Assembly: GCA_003635265.1 (NCBI GenBank)
Contig: PYIZ01000033.1
Coordinates: forward strand, 101,826 to 165,825
Direction: 5' to 3'
Length of the DNA: 64,000 nt
Source of the DNA: Candidatus Poribacteria bacterium
GTDB taxonomy: Bacteria > Poribacteria > WGA-4E > PCPOR2b
Shown here: in pieces, positions 53,515 through 61,767 of the stretch
Position numbering within the stretch: the stretch's first letter is position 1
Layout: the number at the start of each line of letters is the position of its first letter
Made by a program: the position numbers and the translations under genes
The notes under the pieces: generated by a model
The model's database searches: none
Seen by the model: only the letters and a program-made list of their open reading frames with translations
What the model was told of the DNA's origin: nothing

Positions 53515-56388
53515 TTAGGGTTGAAGTTGCCGTAAGTGTTGTTCAGCATCTGCTTTCCATTCGGCGGGTGGGTTCAGTTCAAGGAATTTTTTCCATCGAT
53601 TAATTGCTTGCTGCGTTTTGCCGGTGTACTCATACATCAAGGCAAGATTATAGTTTGCTGTCAAATCCTTAGGATTAATCTGAAGCACCAGTTCAAACTG
53701 TTCTGTCGCTGCGCCGAGTTGATCTAGATAGTAGAGGGTGCTTGCGTAGTTAAGCAGCGTTGAAACATGATTCGGCTGAAACTCTAACGCTTTCTCCAAT
53801 GTTGCTTTCGCACGCCCAAAGTCGGTGCTATAACTGCTGTAGAGATCGCCAAGTCGTTGATAGGTTCTGACGGATTCCGGATCGATTTCGAGTTCTTTCT
53901 CAAAATGACGAATTGCTTTGTCATGGTCTCCTTCCGATTCCGCAATTAGACCAAGTTCAAGATATACCCCTTTGTATTTTTTCGCGAATTGAAGGGTTTT
54001 TAGCAGTATCTCTTTGGCGTCTTCGCGTTGATCTATATCTACATACGTCATGCCGAGGTAGTAGTACGCATCAGAATTGTTCGGTTCTAGGGCGATGACC
54101 TTTTTGAAGTCCTCCGCGATCTGGCCATATCGGTAGAGTGTGTCACCAATCTGTTTGTAGCGACGAGTGATTAACCCGCGATAAAGATATGCCGGCGCAT
54201 AATCGTTTTTTAGATTGATGGTTTTGTTGTATTCCTCAACTGCCATCGCTGCGTAGGTGTCATAATCCTCCAAAGTTTCAGCATAGCGGTCTAGCAGGCG
54301 GGCGTAGCGGAAATGCCAATCAAAATTTCCGTCGTCGTATCGGTTTGCGAGTTCGAGGTGTTTGATCGCTTTTTGAATTTCTTGCCGTTCTTCAAAGATT
54401 ATTGCGAGGCTGTACTGTGCATACGGATGGTTCGGTTCAATCTCTAGACCGGATTCATACACGCGGATGACGTTATCTTTATCGCCGCGTCGAAGATAGA
54501 GCGCACCTAAACGAAGGAATGGGTCCGCCTCAGATGAATCGAGTCTGATTATTATTTCATACCGCTTGATGGTGTTATCAATATCCCCCTGTTGTTCATA
54601 CAAAGCCACAATCTGATAATGGGCATCAAGGCGATTCACATCCAGCCCGATGGTTGCTAAGAAAGCATCAAGGGCTTCCGCAGAGCGCCCTAATTCAGCA
54701 TACAGTTTGCCTGAAAGATAGTGCGCGTCAGCGTTCGTTGGCTCGATTGTTATTAACTTCGTCAGCATCGTCAATGCGGTTTGCGGATCATTCTGGTCCC
54801 TGTAGATTTTCGCCGAACGCATTAGGACAGCCGTATGGTTTGGGTCAAGTTCGAGGGTTCGTGTATACAAGCGAAGTGCGTTTTCCACATCGCCCAATGC
54901 TTCGTGGCAGCGTCCAAGCAGGTGCGTCGCTTCGGTGTCTTCCGGATAGATGAGAAGAAATTTGCTGAAAGGTTCAATTGCCAGATCAAATTGCTCGGCA
55001 TCGAAAGCAGATTTTCCTTGCTTGAAGAAATACCGCTCCAGTTCCGGATCCAATTCAATTGTGCGTTTATAGGAAGTTCTTGCCTTTTCGTGATTTTCCT
55101 GTTGATAGTAAGCATCTCCTAGAAATCTGTAAGCGTCCAGCAAATGTTCCGGTGCGAACTCGATATCCGGATGCGTTTCATCGGCGTCAAGCAACACGAT
55201 CGTCTTTTCAAAGTATTGAATAGCGGTAGTTAGATTGCCCGTGTCGGCCTCCATTTGAGCGTAGTGGAAAGTTGCCCGCGGATCATCGGGCAAAACCGCC
55301 AAAAACCGCTTGAGGATGGGCTTCGCTTCGTTCCGCCCCATCAACCCAGCATGATAGGGAGCTAGCTGTTCCATGAAGTAGTTTTTGAGCGAGGGGTCTG
55401 TCTCGATCGCCTTCTTATAGTGCTCAATCGCAGTTGCTTCGTCGCCTGTGGCGTAATAGAGTTCGCCAAGTTGGAGGAGCACGGCGGTGTGTGTTGGATC
55501 TATGCTGTCGATAATACGCCGAAATATATCGATTGCACCCTCTTGGCTGCCTGATTGGACGAAAATCGTGCCAAGCTCAAACAGGTTCTCTGCGGTGTAA
55601 GGCTCGTACTGCTGTCCTGTCTCATATGCCCTCCATGCCTCGTTAAAAAAGCCTTCTTTCGCGAGGGCTTGACCAAGTTTGAAATAGGCGGGGGCAAATT
55701 TAGGATCGCGGTCAATCGATTCTTTAAGTGCTTCTCTAGCAGCGTTATCGTTCCCAAGTTTGAATTGAGCCAATCCGATGCCGTAGTAGGGACGCGCCCA
55801 TTTTGAATTCATTTTCTGTGCCGCCTGAAACGATTCAAGCGCAGCTGTGGGGTTATCCTGTTGAAGTTGGATTTCACCAAGCCGATAGGAAGCAGGATAA
55901 TACTTGGGGTTCAACCTCAAGCACGCCTTCATCGCTTGGGCTGCGAGTTCTAACCTATTCTGTTCCTGATAGATCGCGCCGAGACTGAAATGTGCCTGCG
56001 ACAGGGTAGGATCAAGCGAGATGGTCCGCTCAAATTGGTTCGCAGCCTTTTCAAATAGAGCAGCCGTTTGCGTCGTATCTAGTCTCCCTTGGTTGGCGTA
56101 AGCGTAGCCTAGACCATAGTGTAGACCTGTGTTGGCGCGTTCCGTTTCTGCATCGATTTCGTAAAGGGAGATTAGGGCTTCAAGATGTCCTTCCTCTTTC
56201 CATTTGTTGACTAAATCTCGATGTTTTTTTACCTGCTTGTCGGGTTTCTTCTCTTTGAGAACTTTGCGATAATCTTTTCCAATAGCTTCGCGCCAGCCCT
56301 CGTCTGCCACAGCAATCGTGGGTGTTGCGATTGAAAGTATCAAAATCAGTAGTAGGTATCGAAATAGCATCAGTTTTAATGATTTCAT
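53515..56388 (-). CDS. Large TPR-repeat protein with signal peptide
   Basis: 957-residue protein with a signal peptide (basic MKSLKLMLFR followed by ~16 hydrophobic residues and cleavage near AVADEG), so it is exported to the periplasm or surface. About 24 tetratricopeptide repeats follow without other domain, each showing the A/S...G....A...Y...L.L.P pattern (for example YLELGLIAESEGDHDKA). It should form a long superhelical scaffold for protein binding. GGGTAGGACAC precedes the ATG. The gene ends the minus-strand cluster with pdxA, 32 bases upstream. Confidence 0.87.
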   Translation of the reverse strand: MKSLKLMLFRYLLLILILSIATPTIAVADEGWREAIGKDYRKVLKEKKPDKQVKKHRDLVNKWKEEGHLEALISLYEIDAETERANTGLHYGLGYAYANQGRLDTTQTAALFEKAANQFERTISLDPTLSQAHFSLGAIYQEQNRLELAAQAMKACLRLNPKYYPASYRLGEIQLQQDNPTAALESFQAAQKMNSKWARPYYGIGLAQFKLGNDNAAREALKESIDRDPKFAPAYFKLGQALAKEGFFNEAWRAYETGQQYEPYTAENLFELGTIFVQSGSQEGAIDIFRRIIDSIDPTHTAVLLQLGELYYATGDEATAIEHYKKAIETDPSLKNYFMEQLAPYHAGLMGRNEAKPILKRFLAVLPDDPRATFHYAQMEADTGNLTTAIQYFEKTIVLLDADETHPDIEFAPEHLLDAYRFLGDAYYQQENHEKARTSYKRTIELDPELERYFFKQGKSAFDAEQFDLAIEPFSKFLLIYPEDTEATHLLGRCHEALGDVENALRLYTRTLELDPNHTAVLMRSAKIYRDQNDPQTALTMLTKLITIEPTNADAHYLSGKLYAELGRSAEALDAFLATIGLDVNRLDAHYQIVALYEQQGDIDNTIKRYEIIIRLDSSEADPFLRLGALYLRRGDKDNVIRVYESGLEIEPNHPYAQYSLAIIFEERQEIQKAIKHLELANRYDDGNFDWHFRYARLLDRYAETLEDYDTYAAMAVEEYNKTINLKNDYAPAYLYRGLITRRYKQIGDTLYRYGQIAEDFKKVIALEPNNSDAYYYLGMTYVDIDQREDAKEILLKTLQFAKKYKGVYLELGLIAESEGDHDKAIRHFEKELEIDPESVRTYQRLGDLYSSYSTDFGRAKATLEKALEFQPNHVSTLLNYASTLYYLDQLGAATEQFELVLQINPKDLTANYNLALMYEYTGKTQQAINRWKKFLELNPPAEWKADAEQHLRQLQP

Positions 56389-56420
56389 GTGTCCTACCCT
56401 TTCTTACCGTAACGGTATGG

Positions 56421-57479
56421 TTAAACAGAACCGCTACCACTTTTGTGTCGATTCAGGGACATAGTCACTGCGAGTTTCATCGCTGCCTTCATACTACTGG
56501 GATCTGCCTGATTCTTTCCTGCGATGTCGAACGCTGTGCCGTGGTCGACGGACGTCCGAATAATGGGAAGCCCCAGTGAGACGTTGATGGTGTTTTCAAA
56601 GTCCAGCAGCTTCATGGGTACATGTCCTTGATCATGGTACATCGCCACTACAAGGTCATATGCCCCTCTGACCGCCTTTATGAAAATTGTGTCGGCGGGA
56701 AATGGTCCCTCACAGATCATACCCATATTCTGGGCGGATTGGATTGCAGGAGCAATCAATTCGAGATCTTCTCTCCCGAATAGTCCATTTTCGCCGGCGT
56801 GCGGGTTGAGACCACAGACAGCAATTCGTGGTTGATTAAAGCCAAGCGATTGAAGTGCGTTGTTGCCCAGTTGAATGGTACGCAGGATGCTGGGAGTATC
56901 TAATTCACAGGCACTCCGCAATGAGCGGTGAGTCGAGACGTGAATGACCCGGAGGTGGTCGTTCACGAGCAACATCCGAGACTCTGGTGCTGCGGCTAGT
57001 TCAGCAATAAATTCTGTATGTCCTGTAAAACTTTGTCCGGTTAGGGACACCGCTTCTTTATTCAAAGGGGCGGTTACCATAGCATCTGCCTGACCATCAA
57101 GGCAGAGCTGCGTTGCGGTACGGACATATTCGAGGGCTGCGCGACCACAGGCAGCATTGAGTTTTCCTACAGTAAACTGGGAAGGCTCCAGTTGGCGTAA
57201 GTCTAGCAGACACACCTGTGCGATTTCGGTAGGTTGCTGTACCGTTTTGCCGCAGAACCATTGTGCAGAGATCTGTGCGCTATCTTGGACGGTGCGGTCC
57301 GGTGACTTCAGACAAATCTGCTTTCCCACCATGTCTAAGATGGCTGCATCGCCGATGACCACCCAGCAAGCTGTGTTTATCAACTCCCGATCCGCCAATG
57401 CCTTGAGCACAACTTCCGGACCGATGCCAGCTGGATCGCCGGTAGTGATCGCAATTGTCGGTAATGTCTCATTTTGCAT
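56421..57479 (-). CDS. pdxA: PdxA-family 4-hydroxythreonine-4-phosphate dehydrogenase
   Basis: 352-residue metal-dependent NAD-linked decarboxylating dehydrogenase. GDPAGIGPEVVLKAL is the hallmark start, TGHTEFIAEL and MYHDQGHVPMK hold the metal-binding histidines, GLNPHAGENG is a further conserved stretch and SVDHGTAFDIAGK the C-terminal signature. In pyridoxal phosphate synthesis it works with PdxJ. pdxJ is not in the window, so the gene could also be a PdxA2-type enzyme acting on 4-phospho-D-threonate or erythronate. It follows a hydroxyacid dehydrogenase by 32 bases. The ATG has a weak ribosome site. Confidence 0.87.
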   Translation of the reverse strand: MQNETLPTIAITTGDPAGIGPEVVLKALADRELINTACWVVIGDAAILDMVGKQICLKSPDRTVQDSAQISAQWFCGKTVQQPTEIAQVCLLDLRQLEPSQFTVGKLNAACGRAALEYVRTATQLCLDGQADAMVTAPLNKEAVSLTGQSFTGHTEFIAELAAAPESRMLLVNDHLRVIHVSTHRSLRSACELDTPSILRTIQLGNNALQSLGFNQPRIAVCGLNPHAGENGLFGREDLELIAPAIQSAQNMGMICEGPFPADTIFIKAVRGAYDLVVAMYHDQGHVPMKLLDFENTINVSLGLPIIRTSVDHGTAFDIAGKNQADPSSMKAAMKLAVTMSLNRHKSGSGSV

Positions 57480-57511
57480 ATCGGAGGGCTTTTCCTCTCG
57501 GCTTCGATGTC

Positions 57512-58456
57512 CTAATACCAGCGTGTCTTATCAACCACATTGATCAACGGTTCGTCTGCGACGAAACGCTTGAGATTTTCGCAGAAGAGTTCAAAGACGC
57601 GATTGGGCGCTTTCGGGGACTGACCGGCGTGATGCGGTGTGATAATAACATTCTCCATTTCCCAAAGTGGGCTGTTCTGTGGAAGTGGCTCCGGATCCAG
57701 AGCATCAAGCCCAGCCCCAGCAAGTTCTTTCGCTCTCAAGGCTTCAACTAATTCGGCTTGATTAACAATTTTACCTCGTGCAATGTTAATCAGGAATGCC
57801 GATGGCTTCATCGCACGAAATTCAGCCGCGCCCATGATTCCCTCCGTCTCTATCGTCAGCGGACAGCAGATAGCAACCCAATCCGATTGACTTAGCATAT
57901 CGTGCAGCCTATCGGTTTTCCAGAGGGATTCAACGTAATCAGGCTTGTGCGTTTGCGTCGGATCGACCGCGAGGATGCGCAGGTCAAAAGCGGTTGCACG
58001 TTTGGCAACCTCTAGGCCGATACTGCCAAGACCGAGGATACCGATCGTTTCGCCCGCAATTTCAAGCACCGGCATATTCGCGCGGCTTTCCCACACCTTC
58101 TCCATCTGCCGCTTAATCGTGATATTGAGTGTTCGTGTGAAGGCGAGGATAAGTGCCATGACATGCTCGGCGATATTAACAGCGGTTGTACCGCGAGCGT
58201 TTGCAAGGACGATATCGCTATTGATTAACTCAGGAAATCTGAGCCCTTCAACGCCGACACCACCGGTTTGAATCCAACGGAGGTTTTTGGCGCGACGGAT
58301 GAGGTCAGGTGTTACTCCACCAAAAATGCCGTCTGCATCCTCAATCTCGCGTTGCATTTCCTCGTCTGTTGTCGGCGTTACGAAATCGACACCAGGTGCG
58401 ACTGCACGCGCAGCTGCGAGTTGTTCTTCACTGAAATGATGGATGATGATTTTCAT
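57512..58456 (-). CDS. D-2-hydroxyacid dehydrogenase family protein
   Basis: 314-residue NAD(P)-dependent dehydrogenase of the D-isomer-specific 2-hydroxyacid type. Catalytic residues are in NIARGKIV (Arg), DALDPEPL (Glu region) and TPHHAGQSP (His). The cofactor loop is ILGLGSIGLEVAKRA. GAAAGGATCAGTT precedes the ATG. Flanked by pdxA and nnr on the same strand, it may supply or use a hydroxyacid related to erythronate phosphate. Specific substrate unknown. Confidence 0.87.
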   Translation of the reverse strand: MKIIIHHFSEEQLAAARAVAPGVDFVTPTTDEEMQREIEDADGIFGGVTPDLIRRAKNLRWIQTGGVGVEGLRFPELINSDIVLANARGTTAVNIAEHVMALILAFTRTLNITIKRQMEKVWESRANMPVLEIAGETIGILGLGSIGLEVAKRATAFDLRILAVDPTQTHKPDYVESLWKTDRLHDMLSQSDWVAICCPLTIETEGIMGAAEFRAMKPSAFLINIARGKIVNQAELVEALRAKELAGAGLDALDPEPLPQNSPLWEMENVIITPHHAGQSPKAPNRVFELFCENLKRFVADEPLINVVDKTRWY

Positions 58457-58521
58457 AACTGATCCTTTCTTTTTTGGGCTATTAGGGTATTGCCGGTTAT
58501 AGACGATCGGATTTTATGCTT

Positions 58522-60081
58522 TCATCCTTGGGGCTGCTCACTACACAGTTTTAGTGCTTTGGGAACGCTGTTCAACACATCACCCGCCATTAATCCGTGC
58601 ATCCCGATCGATTCGGCGACGATGTCCCCTGCAAGTCCATGAAGGTAAACGCCTAGCACAGCAGCATCGAAGGCGGGAACTTTTTGCGCCATCAACCCCG
58701 CGATGAGACCGGTTAGTATATCTCCCATGCCCCCGGTTGCCATCCCGGCATTTCCGGTTGAATTAATCCACACCTCTCCATTTCCGCGTGCAATGACTGT
58801 CGGTGTCCCCTTAAGGACGAGCGTAACATTATGTGTCTCTGCGAACCGTTGGGCAATTCCAATCCGATCACGTTCCAACGCTTCGACAGTCCCACCGATG
58901 AGCCTTGCCATTTCGCCCGGATGGGGTGTGAGCACTGTTTGGGGCGATAGTGATGAGAGAACCACTTTCGATTGTGAGAGGGCGTTTATCCCATCGGCGT
59001 CGATGACAGTCGGAGTATCACTTTCGTGGATTAAACTGTGAACGAGTGAAACGGTTTCGGGGTGTTGTGAAAGCCCGGGACCAATCGCGAGAACCGATTT
59101 GGTCCGCTCAACAGCTTCGAGGATGTGCGATTTTGCTTCCAACGCCAAAGACCCCTCCGCCGTTTCAGGAAGAGGCAGTGTCATCACCTCGGTGAGTTTC
59201 ACCTCCAAAACTGGGTTAAGGCTTTTTGGCGCTCCAAGTGTTACCAAGCCTGCACCAACACGCAATGCTCCGGCACTTGTCAAAGCTGCAGCGCCGGTCA
59301 TGCCGGTGGAAGCAGCAGCAACAAAAACACGCCCATAGGTGCCTTTATGCGAGTGTGTCGGACGCAGTGGTAAAAGCCGCGCCGCGTCAGCCAGTTGCGT
59401 CCAGTTGATCTGAATACTTTGGGCGTCAATAACGTTCGGAGGGAAACCGATGTCAGCGACCTCAAGTTCTCCTGTGAAGGTTGCCCCCGGATGGATAAGA
59501 TTTCCCCGCTTGGGCAAGCCCATGGTGACAGTGTGAGTTGCTTGGATACACACCCCTTCCGCTATTCCGGTATCCGCTGCCAATCCAGAGGGCAAATCAA
59601 TGGCAACCACCGGGTGCCCTGTTTCGTTAATGCACTCAATGACACCCGCGATAAAGCCGTGCACGCCCCCGCGCAACCCAGTGCCAAAAATAGAATCGAC
59701 GATCAGGTCAACTGACGCAATTTGGCTTTTCGCCCCTTTTAATTCATTTTCAGACAGAACCAACGTGATCGGCAGATCCAAATTTTCCGCAATTTGCAAG
59801 TTGGTCAACGCATCTCCGGCGAGGCTCTCTGGAGGTGAAACGAGGAAAATCTGAACTGGTTGACCGGCGTGTGCGAGTTGTCTAGCAACGACCAATCCAT
59901 CGCCACCGTTATTTCCCTTACCAACGATGACCGCAATACGTCGGCATTCAGGGAAATGTTGACGGATGGCTCGGACAACAGCGGTGCCCGCATGTTCCAT
60001 CAGCACAGCACCGGGGATGCCGACTTGCTCAATAGTCTGCTGATCTATTTTACGCATCTCTTGTGCGGTGACAACTTTCAT
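58522..60081 (-). CDS. nnr: Bifunctional NAD(P)HX epimerase/dehydratase Nnr
   Basis: 519-residue metabolite-repair enzyme. The N-terminal YjeF_N epimerase domain (residues ~1-210) has VGKGNNGGDGLVVAR, and the C-terminal ribokinase-like dehydratase domain (~225-515) has LTPHPGEMARL and GNAGMATGGMGDILTG. It rescues damaged hydrated NADH and NADPH. The start at 60081 is chosen because MKVVTAQEMRKID is the usual family N-terminus; the ATG at 60102 overlaps the CPBP stop. It lies 11 bases after the CPBP gene and 65 bases before the hydroxyacid dehydrogenase. Confidence 0.9.
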   Translation of the reverse strand: MKVVTAQEMRKIDQQTIEQVGIPGAVLMEHAGTAVVRAIRQHFPECRRIAVIVGKGNNGGDGLVVARQLAHAGQPVQIFLVSPPESLAGDALTNLQIAENLDLPITLVLSENELKGAKSQIASVDLIVDSIFGTGLRGGVHGFIAGVIECINETGHPVVAIDLPSGLAADTGIAEGVCIQATHTVTMGLPKRGNLIHPGATFTGELEVADIGFPPNVIDAQSIQINWTQLADAARLLPLRPTHSHKGTYGRVFVAAASTGMTGAAALTSAGALRVGAGLVTLGAPKSLNPVLEVKLTEVMTLPLPETAEGSLALEAKSHILEAVERTKSVLAIGPGLSQHPETVSLVHSLIHESDTPTVIDADGINALSQSKVVLSSLSPQTVLTPHPGEMARLIGGTVEALERDRIGIAQRFAETHNVTLVLKGTPTVIARGNGEVWINSTGNAGMATGGMGDILTGLIAGLMAQKVPAFDAAVLGVYLHGLAGDIVAESIGMHGLMAGDVLNSVPKALKLCSEQPQG

Positions 60082-60092
60082 CAGAATTCTTC

Positions 60093-60920
60093 TCATTTCC
60101 ACGCGAGCGCGAGAACATCCATCGACATGGCGACAAGCCAGTGGACTGCTGCGCCGTAGATAAAAGACCGCGTTTCCAGAGCAAGTGCGCCAAGCACAAT
60201 GCCTGTAATGATTGACCCCATCGCTTCTGGAAAGGGCTTAGTGGCGTGCTTGGACACGAACGGGATGGTTTGAATAAGAATGCTATAATTGCCAAACCGT
60301 TTCTCCAACCCGAAAAGCATGAAGCCACGAAAAAAGAACTCCCAACAGAACATGTAAACTCCGTAAGAAATTTCGTACACGAGGAACACCTTCCAGTTGG
60401 TTCCAGCAACACTGGAAAGCGGATATTTCTGCTGGAAAGAAGGGAAAAATTGTAGCACTAGGGCAATCAGCGGCAGCATAAGCAGCCAGCCTCCAAGGAC
60501 AAATCCCCAACCCAACTTTCCGTGAGTCAAGCGAAAGCCGTAGTCGCGGATTCTGTCTTTTATGCCAAGTTTTACCACAAGGACCGGTAGCAGTAACAGT
60601 GTGATTGCGCTCATCCAGAACCAGTAGAAGTACGGAAAAATTCTCCTGAGTGGATGCTGGATAAAGAACTTCCCAAAGTGCTGGGTAAAAAACCTTCTGC
60701 GTCCGGCAAAACTGTACAGCGTCAACAGCACAGATGTGCCAACCAAGACAATTGTTGTCCGCCGGTCCCAGCCACGTAAGTATTTTTCCCCTTTGTCTTT
60801 TATCCAAGGGTTCACAGGTTGTCCTCGTTTCCTCTGATCTTGCCTCCCTGCGATTAGTATAGCATATCTCTCAAGGGCTTTCAACAGCGTATTTTTCACT
60901 TGTAACATAATCGAGTGCAT
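60093..60920 (-). CDS. CPBP-family intramembrane protease
   Basis: 275-residue membrane protein with about seven hydrophobic segments, homologous to CAAX/Abi-type proteases. The motif CWEFFFRG keeps the second Glu and Arg of EExxxR, but the first Glu is Trp. GSIITGIVLGALALETRS and AAVHWLVAMSMD are the later active-site blocks. The start is uncertain: ATG at 60920 has no clear ribosome site, and the in-frame ATG at 60908 is also possible. Directly upstream of the start lies a MITE-like element whose target duplication begins 4 bases away. The gene is followed by nnr. Confidence 0.75.
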   Translation of the reverse strand: MHSIMLQVKNTLLKALERYAILIAGRQDQRKRGQPVNPWIKDKGEKYLRGWDRRTTIVLVGTSVLLTLYSFAGRRRFFTQHFGKFFIQHPLRRIFPYFYWFWMSAITLLLLPVLVVKLGIKDRIRDYGFRLTHGKLGWGFVLGGWLLMLPLIALVLQFFPSFQQKYPLSSVAGTNWKVFLVYEISYGVYMFCWEFFFRGFMLFGLEKRFGNYSILIQTIPFVSKHATKPFPEAMGSIITGIVLGALALETRSFIYGAAVHWLVAMSMDVLALAWK

Positions 60921-60932
60921 CAAAGAGACCGG

Positions 60933-61056
60933 CTAGGGCTATTCAGTTTTCGGCTTTTTAACCATTTTGCTTGAAAAGTTGCAACCGGGAGATCGCTCCT
61001 ACCGTGGACTGTCGGGATTTGGAAATCCCTCCTACAGGAAAACTAAATGACCCTAG
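60933..61056. mobile_element. MITE-like element with 19 bp inverted ends and 7 bp target duplication
   Basis: Ends are CTAGGGCTATTCAGTTTTC (60933-60951) and the complement of GAAAACTAAATGACCCTAG (61038-61056); they match at 16 of 19 positions. AGACCGG flanks both sides (60926-60932 and 61057-61063), as a target duplication would. The 124-base body has no coding frame and contains a GGGATTTGGAAATCCC inverted repeat. It lies in the gap between the CPBP gene and the small membrane protein. Confidence 0.65.
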
Positions 61057-61073
61057 AGACCGGCATATTGCAA

Positions 61074-61103
61074 TTGATTATTTTTGCCGTAGTGTGATAT
61101 ACT
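61074..61103 (+). promoter_or_regulatory. Probable promoter for the small membrane protein gene
   Basis: TTGATT at 61074-61079 and TATACT at 61098-61103 are 18 bases apart, with TGTGA preceding the -10 box. The gene starts 61 bases downstream. Confidence 0.45.
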
Positions 61104-61164
61104 GAATTTTGCCCTATTCTTATCTTTCTTTCCGATGATAGGGGGACATAAAGGAGCCGACTTG

Positions 61165-61704
61165 ATGACCAAAAAATTATGCTTTGCTATTGGGCTTGCG
61201 ACGCTAATCTGTTTAACGCTCTCGGCATATTGGGCGCACTCACACGATGCGTTTTATCCGCATCACCGCGAGGATCTCCGCAAAGATGAGGCGCGGCTGA
61301 CTGTGGTGTTCATTACAGCCGGGTTTGTCATTCTGTTGGGTACAGTTTTCTATATGGTGTTACGTAATGAAAAGCAGGAGAGTCAGCGGACGCACGAATC
61401 GGAGCATGACCGTTTAGCAGGTGCAGCAAACGAAGCGGCACACGTTGGACGCGCTACCCTCCTTGAGGGCGGAACCGCTGAAGCGACAATCCTCGCCGTT
61501 TTGGCAGCTTACGCCAAACGCCTAGAGTTTGTATGGAATCCGGATTCCGTACTGGTAGTTGGCAACGCCATCCGATGCCAAATTGGCGGCGATATAGTTG
61601 TTGTCAGAATTTTTAATCAGGCGGCTACAGATAAAATCGAGGTCAAAGCCTCTCGTGATGATGTGACCGCGGGATCTGTGCTGGAAGTGGTGCTTGACGA
61701 GTGA
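61165..61704 (+). CDS. Small membrane protein with cytosolic C-terminal domain, unrecognised
   Basis: 179-residue protein with two hydrophobic segments (about residues 5-22 and 46-67) and a soluble C-terminal region (from about residue 95) containing VLAAYAKRLEFVWNPDSV and GGDIVVVRIFN. It has some resemblance in layout to small pump-associated subunits, but no family could be named. The ATG at 61165 follows AAGGAGCCGACTTG. It is 63 bases upstream of the acyl-CoA synthetase gene and may be co-transcribed with it. Confidence 0.5.
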   Translation: MTKKLCFAIGLATLICLTLSAYWAHSHDAFYPHHREDLRKDEARLTVVFITAGFVILLGTVFYMVLRNEKQESQRTHESEHDRLAGAANEAAHVGRATLLEGGTAEATILAVLAAYAKRLEFVWNPDSVLVVGNAIRCQIGGDIVVVRIFNQAATDKIEVKASRDDVTAGSVLEVVLDE

Positions 61705-61767
61705 TGCGTCGGCGCGAGCGAGAGCGGGTAGCTGGAGAATTAATCGCAACAATTGGCGGGGAGAGCC

